In this document: positions 8,795-17,126 of the stretch, piece after piece
Layout: each line of letters opens with the position of its first letter
Numbering within the stretch: position 1 is the stretch's first letter
DNA from: an uncultured Celeribacter sp.
GTDB lineage: Bacteria; Pseudomonadota; Alphaproteobacteria; Rhodobacterales; Rhodobacteraceae
Reading direction: 5' to 3'
NCBI RefSeq assembly: GCF_963675965.1
Contig: NZ_OY780935.1
Location: forward strand, 1,724,501 to 1,788,500
Length of the DNA stretch: 64,000 nucleotides
Position numbers and translations under genes: made by a program
Notes under the pieces: generated by a model
What the model was told of the DNA's origin: nothing
What the model saw: only the letters and a program-made list of their open reading frames with translations
The model's database searches: none

Positions 8795-10240
8795 CTAGCT
8801 GCCCATCTGCTGTTCGAGCCGCGCCACGAGGTCTGCGGACACGGTCTCGGCCGAAAGCTGCTCGACCAGACGGGCGCGCCGCTCCGGAGGCATCGGGCTG
8901 GTTTCAACGAACTGCAACAAGCTGGCGCGTTGCGCGTCATCCAGTGCGATCATCTCGCCGGCAGCTTCGGGGTCGGTCCCGTTCACCCGCACGCGAATAC
9001 CGGCCCCCAGCAGGGGCGAACGTTCCGCAACGACCTGACGCCCGTCCATGTCCTGCGCGGCGACAAGAATCTCATCCCCCTGCCGGCGCAACAGGCGCAC
9101 CGGGATCTCTTCCAGACGGCTTTGTTCTGTGACGGCCAACACGGTGCCATTCGCGGCCAGAGCCGCCGCAGGCAGGCGCGCAACGCCATCAAGTGGCGGC
9201 TCTTCAATGGACACCGTCACGAAATCCCCAGGGCGGAAAGCCGGGGCCGGGTCAAGACGGGCATAGAGCATGCGCCCGGTCTGCCCTTCGGCCACGGCAG
9301 CACTTTCCCGCACCACCTGCCCCGCCACCGTCAGATCCAGACCAGCAGCGGCGAGATGCACCGTGACCGGCATGTTCGGCAGACGGCCCGCCTCTTCGAC
9401 GAGGCGCGCATATTGTTCGGTGGAAATGCGAAAGGCGACTTCGAGTTCGCTCGGCGCGATCAGCGTGGCAACCTGTTCGTTGCCACTGAGCAAGGTGCCA
9501 AGCGCCCCGGTGACCTCGCTCAACACACCGTCGAATGCGGCGGTGATCGTCATATCCTCCAAAGTCCGCTGGGTATCATCGAGATCGGTCCGGGCGCGGA
9601 AAATGGCAGTTTTCGCGCGATCAACAGCCGTTTCGGCATCCGCCAATGCCTGCCGCTTCGACAGCACCGATTGCGCGGCGGCGGCATGGCTCAAGGCAGC
9701 CTCTTCCAGTGCGGCAGAGCTGCCGACGCCGCGATCAAACAGCCCTTGCTGACGATCCAGCCCCGCCTTGCGCAAATCGCGCTGGGCCTGCGCCGCCGCC
9801 AGATCATCTGCAGCAATATCGCGCGACCGTTCTGCGTCGCGCGCATCGGCTTCGGCCTCCAGCAGATCGGCCCGGGCAACATGCACAGCCGCCTCGGCAT
9901 CGGCGGTATCAATGCGCAGGATCACCTCACCGGCCTCGACCGCGCCACCTTCCTCAAAGCTGTCGGAAATGTCGACAATCCGGCCAGCGGCAGGCGCGCG
10001 CAGATCCAGCGTCTGCCGTGCTTCGATCTGACCATAGGCGGTCAGGATCGGGGTCACCCGAGACGGCGCGACGGTCACGACATTAACGGCAAACTGGCGT
10101 TCGCGCCCCTGTGGCGGGCGGCCTTCGGCGGCCAGACGTTCCTCAAAGGCAGAATAGACCTGAAATCCGGCAGCCGCCAACAAGGCACAGGTCAGCGCCA
10201 GCAAAAACAGCCCCGTGAAAGATCGGCGTAGAAAGCGCAT
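8795..10240 (-). CDS. RND efflux periplasmic adaptor (membrane fusion protein)
   Basis: A 481-residue membrane fusion protein. An N-terminal membrane anchor (MRFLRRSFTGLFLLALTC...) spans about residues 8-28. The lipoyl/barrel-sandwich hybrid begins at AYGQIEARQTLDLRAP and closes after a long Ala/Glu/Arg-rich alpha-helical hairpin (about 110-225), with AAFDGVLSEV returning to the hybrid domain. The beta-barrel and membrane-proximal domains follow. It links the RND pump encoded immediately downstream to an outer-membrane channel. The start ATG (10238-10240) has AAGGGG about 8 bases upstream; a longer frame to 10309 is not needed. Confidence 0.92.
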   Translation of the reverse strand: MRFLRRSFTGLFLLALTCALLAAAGFQVYSAFEERLAAEGRPPQGRERQFAVNVVTVAPSRVTPILTAYGQIEARQTLDLRAPAAGRIVDISDSFEEGGAVEAGEVILRIDTADAEAAVHVARADLLEAEADARDAERSRDIAADDLAAAQAQRDLRKAGLDRQQGLFDRGVGSSAALEEAALSHAAAAQSVLSKRQALADAETAVDRAKTAIFRARTDLDDTQRTLEDMTITAAFDGVLSEVTGALGTLLSGNEQVATLIAPSELEVAFRISTEQYARLVEEAGRLPNMPVTVHLAAAGLDLTVAGQVVRESAAVAEGQTGRMLYARLDPAPAFRPGDFVTVSIEEPPLDGVARLPAAALAANGTVLAVTEQSRLEEIPVRLLRRQGDEILVAAQDMDGRQVVAERSPLLGAGIRVRVNGTDPEAAGEMIALDDAQRASLLQFVETSPMPPERRARLVEQLSAETVSADLVARLEQQMGS

Positions 10241-10354
10241 GAAAGGCCCCTTTAGGTCAGCGCGCGCGTGCGTCGGTCTTGTCGGACCTGTTGCAGCAGC
10301 TTGCCACAACGATCCAGATTGTCATTTTACGCGAAGGGACGGGATTTCCGTCGC

Positions 10355-10382
10355 GAAAAGTGCTCACGTCTGCGCGAGCACT
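10355..10382 (-). terminator. Candidate terminator after moaB
   Basis: On the minus strand the moaB stop region runs into a 7-bp stem, AGTGCTC paired with GAGCACT (10-base loop), followed directly by TTTTCGCG. The stem begins at the first base past the coding frame and would end the udg-lysE-moaB transcript before the RND operon. The T tract is short, so the call is moderate. Confidence 0.45.
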
Positions 10383-10924
10383 CATTTCCGGCGCAGATGT
10401 TCATCCAGCCGTGGCATGATCTGCACAAAATTGCAGGGTTTGTGACGATAGTCGAACTGGGGTTGCAAAATCTCGTACCAAGCGTCCTTGCAGGCGCCCG
10501 TGGAACCGGGCAGCGCGAACAGATAGGTGCCCCCGGCGACCCCGCCCGTGGCGCGCGACTGCACCGCTGAGGTGCCGATCTTTTGCATCGAGACAATGGT
10601 GAACACCGTCCCGAAAGCGTCGATTTCCTTCTCGTAGACATCGCGATGCGCCTCCACCGTGACGTCCCGCCCGGTCAGCCCGGTACCGCCGGTGGAAATC
10701 ACCACATCCACGGCGGCATCCGCGATCCATCCCTGCAGGATGTCGCGGATCAGGTCCCGGTCGTCGGTCACGATCTTGCGGTCGACCACCTCGTGACCGG
10801 CCGTCTCGATCATTTCGACCAATGTCGCGCCAGAGCGGTCATCGTCAAAACTGCGGCTGTCGGAAACGGTCAGCACGGCGATACGCACGGGGATAAAGGT
10901 GATGCTTTCGTCAATCTGGCTCAT
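10382..10924 (-). CDS. moaB: Molybdenum cofactor biosynthesis protein MoaB
   Basis: A 180-residue MoaB/MogA-family protein that adenylylates molybdopterin before molybdenum insertion. The molybdopterin-binding signature STGGTGLTGRD is at 77-87, after the N-terminal strand IAVLTVSDSRS; the C-terminal part has the family's LPGSTGACKDAW segment. The start overlaps the LysE-family stop by four bases (ATGA), so it is the last gene of a udg-lysE-moaB run. Molybdenum cofactor made here would serve enzymes such as the formate dehydrogenase encoded at 54.7-60.7 kb. MoaB versus MogA cannot be separated with certainty by eye, but its length favours MoaB. Confidence 0.93.
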   Translation of the reverse strand: MSQIDESITFIPVRIAVLTVSDSRSFDDDRSGATLVEMIETAGHEVVDRKIVTDDRDLIRDILQGWIADAAVDVVISTGGTGLTGRDVTVEAHRDVYEKEIDAFGTVFTIVSMQKIGTSAVQSRATGGVAGGTYLFALPGSTGACKDAWYEILQPQFDYRHKPCNFVQIMPRLDEHLRRK

Positions 10925-11547
10925 GCGCGCTCCGTGGCGAGTTTGAGGGCAAGCACTCCGAAAACGGATGCGGAGAGATAGCGTAGCAGGCGTTCGGCGC
11001 GCTGGCTGCGTGCCAAAACGCCGCCCAGCCCGACGGCGAACCAGCCCACAGCAGCATTGATGACAAAGCCGCCAAGTGAAATCACCGCGCCGAAGATCAG
11101 GAACTGCGCCAGCACGCTCCCGCGTTCAGGATCGACGAATTGCGGGATGAAGGCGAGGATGAACAGGATCACCTTCGGGTTCGAAACGTTGACGAAAAAG
11201 CCTTCGCGAAAGGCGCGCGCCGGGGATTTCGGCATCTGCCCGGCGGCCCCGCTGCCAAGTGGGCGGCGCAGCATACGGATCGCCAGCCACACCAGATAGG
11301 CGACCCCGATCCAGCGGATCGTCGCAAACAGATGCGGGCTGGCCGCGACCAATGCCCCAAGGCCAAGCCCCGCAAGCGTCACATTGACCAGAGATCCGGC
11401 AGAAATCCCGGCGCTGGCAGCGACCGCCGACTGCCGACTGCCGCGCAACCCCTGCGCCAGACAGAACATCATATCCGCCCCCGGCGTCATGTTCAGCGCC
11501 AGCGCGGCAGGCAAAAAGGCCGCGAGCGTCAGAGGCTCGACGATCAT
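10921..11547 (-). CDS. LysE/RhtB-family amino-acid exporter
   Basis: A 208-residue inner-membrane protein with about six hydrophobic spans. The N-terminal signature LNMTPGADMMFCLAQGLRGSR is the LysE/RhtB family hallmark (TPGPD variant TPGAD). FFVNVSNPKVILFILAF in the middle and FVINAAVGWFAVGLGG later complete the pattern. These proteins export amino acids or derivatives such as homoserine or threonine; the substrate cannot be read from sequence. I choose the ATG at 11545-11547, which overlaps the upstream uracil-DNA glycosylase stop (ATGA); a frame extending to 11844 is only out-of-frame overlap with that gene. Confidence 0.9.
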   Translation of the reverse strand: MIVEPLTLAAFLPAALALNMTPGADMMFCLAQGLRGSRQSAVAASAGISAGSLVNVTLAGLGLGALVAASPHLFATIRWIGVAYLVWLAIRMLRRPLGSGAAGQMPKSPARAFREGFFVNVSNPKVILFILAFIPQFVDPERGSVLAQFLIFGAVISLGGFVINAAVGWFAVGLGGVLARSQRAERLLRYLSASVFGVLALKLATERA

Positions 11548-12356
11548 GCCAGGCTCCTCAGCCGGGCCTGAATGTCCAACAGATCCGCCCAGGCTTCGCG
11601 CTTCGCCATCGGAGTGCGCAGCAGATAGGCCGGATGCGTCATCGGCATCGCCGGTTTGCCCAGAACCGTCTGCCATTTGCCCCGCAATCGCGTGATCCCG
11701 GCCCGGCCCAACAAGGCCGTGCAGGCCCAGTTGCCCATCAGGACAATCACATCCGGGTCGGCCAGTTCGATATGGCGCAGCAGAAACGGCTTCAGCATGG
11801 CGATTTCCGCCGTGGTCGGATCCCGGTTTTCCGGCGGACGCCATGGGATCGGATTGGTGATATACAACGCATGCTCACTGTCGGGCGACGTGCGATCCAT
11901 GCCGATGGCCGCAAACATCTTGTCCAGCAACTGACCCGAGCGCCCGACGAAGGGCTTGCCCTGAATGTCCTCGTCACGTCCCGGTGCCTCGCCGACGATC
12001 ATCACCCGGGCCTTGGGATTACCGTCGGAAAACACCAGATTGCGCGCGCCGCGTTTCAGATCACAATGATCGAATCCCGCCAGCGCGTCGCACAAGGCCT
12101 CAAGACTGGTCGCAGAGGCCGCCAGTCGCGCCGCAACATCGACGGGATCGACTTCGGGCGTTTGCGCCACCGGGACCACCGCTGCCGGGCGGCCCTGCCC
12201 CCCCGGTCCGCGCGCCTGCGCTGCCGCAGGTTTCGGCGCCTCCTGCGGGATCTCATAGCGATTCACGGGCGTCTCCCCGATCGCGTCCACCGCGCCGAGT
12301 TCGATCTGCCACTCCAAAAGAGCGTGCGCCTGCCAATAGTCGATCTGAGTCTCCAT
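11544..12356 (-). CDS. Uracil-DNA glycosylase, family 4-like
   Basis: A 270-residue DNA repair enzyme that removes uracil from DNA. The family 4 fingerprint GEAPGRDEDIQGKPFVGRSG starts at residue 122 and the second motif THPAYLLR is at 240-247. Residues 35-80 form a Pro/Ala/Gln-rich linker absent from the classic thermophile enzymes. The iron-sulfur ligands of canonical family 4 look lost: the KCRPP cysteine is Trp172 (PWRPPENR), and the cysteine expected shortly after it is replaced (AMLKPFL). I use the ATG at 12354-12356; a TTG ten codons upstream has no ribosome site. It is the first gene of the udg-lysE-moaB run. Confidence 0.88.
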   Translation of the reverse strand: METQIDYWQAHALLEWQIELGAVDAIGETPVNRYEIPQEAPKPAAAQARGPGGQGRPAAVVPVAQTPEVDPVDVAARLAASATSLEALCDALAGFDHCDLKRGARNLVFSDGNPKARVMIVGEAPGRDEDIQGKPFVGRSGQLLDKMFAAIGMDRTSPDSEHALYITNPIPWRPPENRDPTTAEIAMLKPFLLRHIELADPDVIVLMGNWACTALLGRAGITRLRGKWQTVLGKPAMPMTHPAYLLRTPMAKREAWADLLDIQARLRSLA

Positions 12357-12487
12357 GAAGACCAAGCTACAGCCTGTCTCCGCCAAGGTAAATCAGCCCC
12401 GTGGCCCCAAGCCGGGAAAAGCCTGCTACCCTTCTCCTGCCTGCCCCCGGCCCGCCACCTTTCCCAGCGCTTTCGTAACAGTCGCCA

Positions 12488-12516
12488 TTGCCCGTGGCGG
12501 CAGGCTTTTCTATAAG
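12488..12516 (+). promoter_or_regulatory. Candidate sigma-70-type promoter of the pyrB operon
   Basis: TTGCCC (12488-12493) and TATAAG (12511-12516) are separated by 17 bases, about 35 bases upstream of the pyrB start codon. The -10 hexamer matches 5 of 6 and the -35 matches 4 of 6 consensus bases. The leader has no attenuator-like hairpin that I can see. Confidence 0.5.
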
Positions 12517-12551
12517 CGAAGTCATCACAGGCACGATCCGTAGGAGGCACC

Positions 12552-13514
12552 ATGGCATTCCGGCAAAAACACCTTTTGGGGATCGAGCCACTTCATCCCG
12601 AAGAAATCAAAACGGTTCTGGACGTGGCCGAACGCTATGTCGATCTGAACCGCCAGTCGCAGAAACATTCTGACGCGCTGCGGGGTCTCACCCAGATCAA
12701 CATGTTCTTCGAGAACTCGACCCGCACCCAGTCGTCGTTTGAACTCGCAGGCAAACGGCTGGGCGCCGATGTGATGAATATGGCGATGCAGGCCAGCTCG
12801 ATCAAAAAGGGCGAAACCCTGATCGACACGGCGCTGACGCTCAACGCCATGCATCCTGACTTGCTCGTGGTGCGCCATCCGCATTCCGGCGCGGTCGATC
12901 TGTTGTCGCAAAAGGTCAACTGCGCCGTTCTGAACGCGGGCGACGGCAAACATGAACATCCGACGCAGGCGCTTCTGGACGCTTTGACGATCCGCCGCGC
13001 CAAGGGGCGGCTGCACCGGCTGAACATCGCGATTTGCGGCGACATCACCCATTCGCGCGTGGCACGGTCGAACCTGATCCTCTTGGGCAAGATGGAAAAC
13101 CGCGTGCGCCTTGTCGGTCCACCGACATTGGTTCCGCAGCAATTCCGGGAATTTGGCTGCGAAATCTATGACGATATGGCCGAGGGTCTGAAAGACGTCG
13201 ATGTGGTGATGATGCTGCGCCTTCAGAAGGAACGCATGGACGGCGGCTTCATCCCGTCGGAGCGGGAATATTTCTATCGCTACGGGCTGGATGCCGACAA
13301 GCTGGCCCACGCCAAACCCGATGCGATCGTCATGCATCCGGGACCGATGAACCGCGGCGTCGAAATCGACGGCACGATTGCCGATGACATCAACCGGTCG
13401 GTCATTCAGGAACAGGTGGAAATGGGCGTAGCGGTGCGTATGGCCGCCATGGACCTGCTGGCGCGCAACCTGAAAGCGGACCGCGAAGCTGCAGCGGCGG
13501 GAGTGATGGCGTGA
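12552..13514 (+). CDS. pyrB: Aspartate carbamoyltransferase catalytic subunit
   Basis: A 320-residue ATCase catalytic chain, joining carbamoyl phosphate to aspartate in de novo pyrimidine synthesis. The carbamoyl-phosphate loop FFENSTRTQSSFE is at 52-64, HPTQALLDALTI follows near 137, and MHPGPMNRGVEI near residue 260 binds aspartate. An AGGAGG ribosome site lies 5 bases before the ATG. No pyrI regulatory gene is present. Instead the operon continues, through two small genes, to an apparently inactive dihydroorotase homologue, the arrangement known for class A ATCases of the PyrB-PyrC' type. Confidence 0.97.
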   Translation: MAFRQKHLLGIEPLHPEEIKTVLDVAERYVDLNRQSQKHSDALRGLTQINMFFENSTRTQSSFELAGKRLGADVMNMAMQASSIKKGETLIDTALTLNAMHPDLLVVRHPHSGAVDLLSQKVNCAVLNAGDGKHEHPTQALLDALTIRRAKGRLHRLNIAICGDITHSRVARSNLILLGKMENRVRLVGPPTLVPQQFREFGCEIYDDMAEGLKDVDVVMMLRLQKERMDGGFIPSEREYFYRYGLDADKLAHAKPDAIVMHPGPMNRGVEIDGTIADDINRSVIQEQVEMGVAVRMAAMDLLARNLKADREAAAAGVMA

Positions 13515-14068
13515 GCGATCCGCTCGAGATCACCGGCACCACGCGCCGCAGCGTCTGGGTCTTCGCCCTCCCCGGCCTGACGATGGCTGAGGCCACGGCA
13601 TTGAACCAACCGCGCTATGACGAAGACGGCGACCTGAGCGACTGGCCCCTGGCCGCCGCGCTGGGTGTGCACCCGGCGCCAGATGCCGATTTCATCGAAG
13701 TCTTTGATCCGACCGCCCTCGATGGCTACGGGTTTGCCCGCTACCTGTCCGAGGCCAACGGAATGGACATCGGCGAAGATGCGGCACGGCTCGACGCGAT
13801 CACCGACCCGGTCGTTCTGGTCTTTTCCCAAGCGTTGGAGAACGGTCAGAGCCACTTTGCCCCCAGCGCACCGCTGCATTTTGCCGGGCGCTACAGCCTG
13901 CCCTATGAGCTGCCACCGGTCATAGGCATCGATACCGACAGCGCCAAGGGGCAACTGCCTCAGGGCAAACCGCCCAAAAGCCAGGCCCGGATTTCGGGCA
14001 TGGTGGCGACCGTCGTCCTGATCTTTCTGGCGATTTTTGTGGCCGCCTTCGTGTGGGTGGGCGGATGA
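13511..14068 (+). CDS. Unknown protein with a C-terminal membrane anchor, in the pyrB operon
   Basis: A 185-residue protein starting at GTG, overlapping the pyrB stop by four bases. The first 150 residues are soluble-looking (TRRSVWVFALPGLTMAEAT at the start, then a segment rich in Asp and Ala). A single transmembrane helix lies at about 161-181 (MVATVVLIFLAIFVAAFVW), so the bulk should sit in the cytoplasm as a tail-anchored protein. I do not recognise a domain. Tight overlap on both sides suggests coordinated expression with pyrimidine genes. Confidence 0.75.
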   Translation: MSDPLEITGTTRRSVWVFALPGLTMAEATALNQPRYDEDGDLSDWPLAAALGVHPAPDADFIEVFDPTALDGYGFARYLSEANGMDIGEDAARLDAITDPVVLVFSQALENGQSHFAPSAPLHFAGRYSLPYELPPVIGIDTDSAKGQLPQGKPPKSQARISGMVATVVLIFLAIFVAAFVWVGG

Positions 14069-14580
14069 CCGACGGTTGGCAGGACATACTGCATCCCGGC
14101 GAACGGGTGCTGTGGCAGGGCCAACCGGACGGGCGTGTCCGCTTTAATGGCCCGCAGATGCCCTTTGCCCTCTTCGGCATCATCTTTGCAGGCTTTGCCG
14201 TCTTCTGGATGGTGATGGCGGCCCGCAGCGGCGGGTTCTGGGTCTTTGGCCTGATCCATTTCTTTGCCGGTATCGTCGTGGCCTTGGCCCCGTCGCTGAT
14301 CGGACCCTACATTGCCAATCACACCTGGTATTCGCTGACCAATCAGCGCGCGTTCATCGCGACCCAAATGCCCTTTGCGGGGCGCGAACTGAACGCTGTT
14401 GATCTGCGTCCCAGCCTTGGACTCGATTTTGACGGGCGTGATCCCGGCACCATCGCCTTCCACGCCAAGGCCCTGCCCGTTGTCGGCACACGCACCGACA
14501 GCCGCCCCCGTTTTTCACAAATCCCGGACGCGCGCACCGTCTTCGCGCTGATCCGGGACATCCAGAAAGGCACCGCATGA
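14065..14580 (+). CDS. Small membrane protein with PH-like fold pattern
   Basis: A 171-residue protein. A short N-terminal segment (ILHPGERVLWQGQPDG) is typical of bacterial PH-domain-like membrane proteins. Two transmembrane helices follow (about 32-52 and 57-79), then WYSLTNQRAFIATQ, the usual tyrosine/leucine-x-NxR turn of such domains, and a beta-rich C-terminus. ATG 14065 overlaps the previous stop (ATGA) and its own stop overlaps the pyrC' start. The function is unknown. It is cotranslated inside the pyrimidine operon rather than being an obvious pyrimidine enzyme. Confidence 0.75.
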   Translation: MTDGWQDILHPGERVLWQGQPDGRVRFNGPQMPFALFGIIFAGFAVFWMVMAARSGGFWVFGLIHFFAGIVVALAPSLIGPYIANHTWYSLTNQRAFIATQMPFAGRELNAVDLRPSLGLDFDGRDPGTIAFHAKALPVVGTRTDSRPRFSQIPDARTVFALIRDIQKGTA

Positions 14581-15848
14581 CCCTTTTCACCAATGCCCGC
14601 CTGATCGACCCCGAAGGCCTGAGCGAAACCCTTGGCTGGCTGCGCACTGACGGGGCGACCATCACCGATACTGGAACTGGCGACGCTCCCAAGACCTCCG
14701 AAGAAATCATCGATTGCGGCGGACTGTGCCTTGCGCCGGGGATCATTGATCTGGGCGTCAAAGTGTCCGAACCCGGCGAACGCCACAAGGAAAGCTTTGC
14801 CTCCGCCGGGCGCGCCGCCGCTGCAGGCGGTGTGACAACCATGGTCACCCGCCCCGACACGCAAAGCGCCATCGACACGCCCGAGGTGCTGGAATTCGTC
14901 GAACGCCGCGCCGCGACCGATGCCGTGGTCAAGGTCAAACACATGTCGGCGCTGACCAAAGGGCGCGCCGGGCGGGAGATGGTTGAAATCGGCTTTATGC
15001 GCGACGCTGGGGCCATTGCCTTTACCGATTGCGATCATGTGGTGACCGACTCGAAAGTCCTGCAACGGGCGCTGACCTATGCCCGCTCCTGCGGCGCACT
15101 GGTGATTGGCCACCCACAGGATCCGGGCCTGTCGAAAGGTGCGGCAGCAACCTCTGGCAAATTTGCTGCGCTGCGCGGCCTGCCGGCGGTGTCGCCCATG
15201 GCCGAACGCATGGCGCTCGACCGCGATCTGGCCCTGATCGAGATGACCGGCGTCGCCTATCATTTCGACCAGCTCACCACCGCCCGCGCCCTGCCCGCGC
15301 TGCAACGTGCCAAAGACAACGGGCTGGACGTCACCGCGGGCGTGTCGATCCACCACCTGACGCTGAACGAACTGGACGTGGGCGATTACCGGACCTTCTT
15401 CAAAGTCAAACCCCCGCTGCGCTCTGAAGACGACCGCATCGCCATGGTCGAGGCCGTAGGCGAGGGGCTGATCGATGTGATCTGTTCGATGCACACACCG
15501 CAGGACGAAGAAAGCAAACGGCTGCCCTTCGAGGAGGCTGCCTCCGGCGCTGTGGCGCTGGAAACGCTGCTGCCTGCGGCGCTGCGCCTCTATCACGCCG
15601 ATCAACTGAGCTTGCCGCAACTGTTCCGCGCCCTGTCGCTGAATCCCGCCAAACGGCTGGGCCTGACCGGCGGGCGCCTCAGTGCGGGCAGCCCGGCGGA
15701 TCTGGTGCTGTTCGATCCGGATGCCCCCTTCATCATGGACCGTTTCAAGCTGCACTCGAAATCGAAAAATACCCCCTTTGACGGGGCCCGGATGCAAGGC
15801 AAAGTGAAAGGCACATGGGTGGACGGTCGGGCTGTCTTTGCCGCCTGA
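14577..15848 (+). CDS. Dihydroorotase homologue lacking catalytic residues (PyrC'-type)
   Basis: A 423-residue amidohydrolase-fold protein homologous to class I dihydroorotase. It keeps the scaffold (APGIIDLGVKVSEPGE, AAAGGVTTMV, KRLPFEEA, SKSKNTPFDG). The metal-binding HxH after the first strand is replaced by GVK (60-62), and the catalytic Asp of the SDHAP motif is Met (SMHTP, 304-308). It is therefore probably inactive. In Pseudomonas such a pseudo-dihydroorotase (PyrC') is needed to assemble active ATCase with PyrB, and the pyrB linkage fits that role. A true dihydroorotase must be elsewhere in the genome. Confidence 0.9.
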   Translation: MTLFTNARLIDPEGLSETLGWLRTDGATITDTGTGDAPKTSEEIIDCGGLCLAPGIIDLGVKVSEPGERHKESFASAGRAAAAGGVTTMVTRPDTQSAIDTPEVLEFVERRAATDAVVKVKHMSALTKGRAGREMVEIGFMRDAGAIAFTDCDHVVTDSKVLQRALTYARSCGALVIGHPQDPGLSKGAAATSGKFAALRGLPAVSPMAERMALDRDLALIEMTGVAYHFDQLTTARALPALQRAKDNGLDVTAGVSIHHLTLNELDVGDYRTFFKVKPPLRSEDDRIAMVEAVGEGLIDVICSMHTPQDEESKRLPFEEAASGAVALETLLPAALRLYHADQLSLPQLFRALSLNPAKRLGLTGGRLSAGSPADLVLFDPDAPFIMDRFKLHSKSKNTPFDGARMQGKVKGTWVDGRAVFAA

Positions 15849-15921
15849 GCCGACCGCCCCGCCTGTTTTGCCTGCCCGTTCCGCCTTGGCCGTGCACCTC
15901 TGACCCCGGAAAGTGACTGAC

Positions 15922-16506
15922 ATGCTGCTGATTGCCACTGCCCTGCTCGCCTATCTTCTTGGATCGATACCCTTTGGCATCGTCATGGCCCGTCTGTTCG
16001 GGCTGGGCGATCTGCGTCAGATCGGCTCGGGCAACATCGGGGCCACCAATGTGCTGCGCACCGGCAATAAGCTGGCAGCCTTTTTCACGCTTCTGGGCGA
16101 CAGCGGCAAAGGCGCTCTGGCCGTGGTGCTGGCGCGGGTCATCGTCGGGGAACAGGCGGCGGGTCTAGCCGGGCTTTGCGCCATGCTCGGGCATCTCTAC
16201 CCGGTGTTCCTTCGGTTCAAGGGTGGCAAGGGCGTCGCCACCTTTCTGGGCACCCTTCTGGCCCTGAGCTTTCCGGTCGGACTATTGGCCTGCGCAACAT
16301 GGCTACTGGCCGCCGTCATCACCCGCTATTCCAGCCTGTCCGCGCTTGTGGCCGCGCTGGCCGCCCCGTTTTACACCGCCTATTTCTATCACCTGCACGG
16401 GGCATTTCTGGTCGCCCTGCTGACCGCATTGATCTTTTTCAAACACCGCGAAAATATCGCGCGGCTGCGGGCCGGCACCGAAGGCAAGATCGGCCAGAAA
16501 GGGTAA
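15922..16506 (+). CDS. plsY: Glycerol-3-phosphate acyltransferase PlsY
   Basis: A 194-residue multi-pass inner-membrane enzyme that acylates glycerol-3-phosphate from acyl-phosphate, the first step of phospholipid synthesis. The three PlsY loops are visible: LGSIPFGIVMARL near the start with SGNIGATNVLR, then LGHLYPVFLRFKGGKGVAT, and the HRENIARL-type C-terminus (KHRENIARLRAGTEGKIG). I choose ATG 15922, with GGAAAG 8 bases upstream, over a GTG nine bases earlier. It follows the pyrimidine operon after 73 bases. Confidence 0.95.
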   Translation: MLLIATALLAYLLGSIPFGIVMARLFGLGDLRQIGSGNIGATNVLRTGNKLAAFFTLLGDSGKGALAVVLARVIVGEQAAGLAGLCAMLGHLYPVFLRFKGGKGVATFLGTLLALSFPVGLLACATWLLAAVITRYSSLSALVAALAAPFYTAYFYHLHGAFLVALLTALIFFKHRENIARLRAGTEGKIGQKG

Positions 16507-16613
16507 GGCGGCCCGGACGCTCTCCCGGAAGGGGGTAAAATGCGGTCATATTCCCCCTGTTTTCCCGGGTCCGTCACGACTAAGTGAAGGAAATTCAAAG
16601 AGGAATAGAGATT

Positions 16614-17033
16614 ATGACTTTCATCACCGCCGTCAAAACATGTTTTTCCAAATACGTCACCTTTTCCGGACGGGCCCAAAGGTCGGAATATTGGTGGTGG
16701 GCGCTGTTCACATTCCTCGCCGGCGTTGTGCTCAGCGGCATTGACGGGCTGCTTGGCAACGGGCAGACCGCTGCGGGACCGCTTTCGGGGCTCTTTTCCC
16801 TGATCACCTTTCTGCCCGGGCTTTCGGTGCTCGCACGCCGTCTGCACGATGTGAACCGGTCTGCATGGTGGATGCTGCTGCTGTTCCTGCCGATCATCGG
16901 CTGGATCGTGCTGCTGATCTGGACTGTGAGCAAGGGCAGCGATGGCATCAACCGGTTCGGGGACGATCCGCTGGAAATCCCCTACGATGCCGCAGATTAC
17001 ACCAGCTCTGTCCCGAATGTGACGCGCGACTGA
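16614..17033 (+). CDS. DUF805 family membrane protein
   Basis: A 139-residue inner-membrane protein with four predicted spans. The N-terminal FSGRAQRSEYWWW (about residues 16-28) and the later LSVLARRLHDVNRSAWWML are the two hallmarks of the DUF805 family, whose function is unknown. GSDGINRFGDDP near the C-terminus is also typical. ATG 16614 has AGAGGA about 9 bases upstream. It is monocistronic and followed by a strong hairpin terminator. Confidence 0.9.
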   Translation: MTFITAVKTCFSKYVTFSGRAQRSEYWWWALFTFLAGVVLSGIDGLLGNGQTAAGPLSGLFSLITFLPGLSVLARRLHDVNRSAWWMLLLFLPIIGWIVLLIWTVSKGSDGINRFGDDPLEIPYDAADYTSSVPNVTRD

Positions 17034-17055
17034 CCGACTGCGGAACCCATTCAAC

Positions 17056-17084
17056 GAAAAAGGGGCCACAAGAGCCCCTTTTTT
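17056..17084. terminator. Bidirectional Rho-independent terminator
   Basis: The A-tract followed by GGGGC, a 7-base loop and GCCCC followed by TTTTTT make a clean stem with U-tracts in both orientations. It sits between the DUF805 gene and the convergent gshA gene and would end both transcripts. Confidence 0.85.
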
Positions 17085-17126
17085 GCTGTCTGATGATCGT
17101 CCGCGCCCTGCACCCAGAGCCACGCA

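Noticed and set aside
5417..10231. Plus-strand open frames of 686 and 888 codons
   Set aside because: They lie opposite the RND permease and adaptor; the permease and adaptor carry clear motifs (VVDDAIVV, membrane anchor, helical hairpin), while the antisense frames are Arg/Gln/His-rich without motifs.
14343..15938. 531-codon minus-strand frame
   Set aside because: Antisense to the dihydroorotase homologue; no ribosome site and no recognisable domain.
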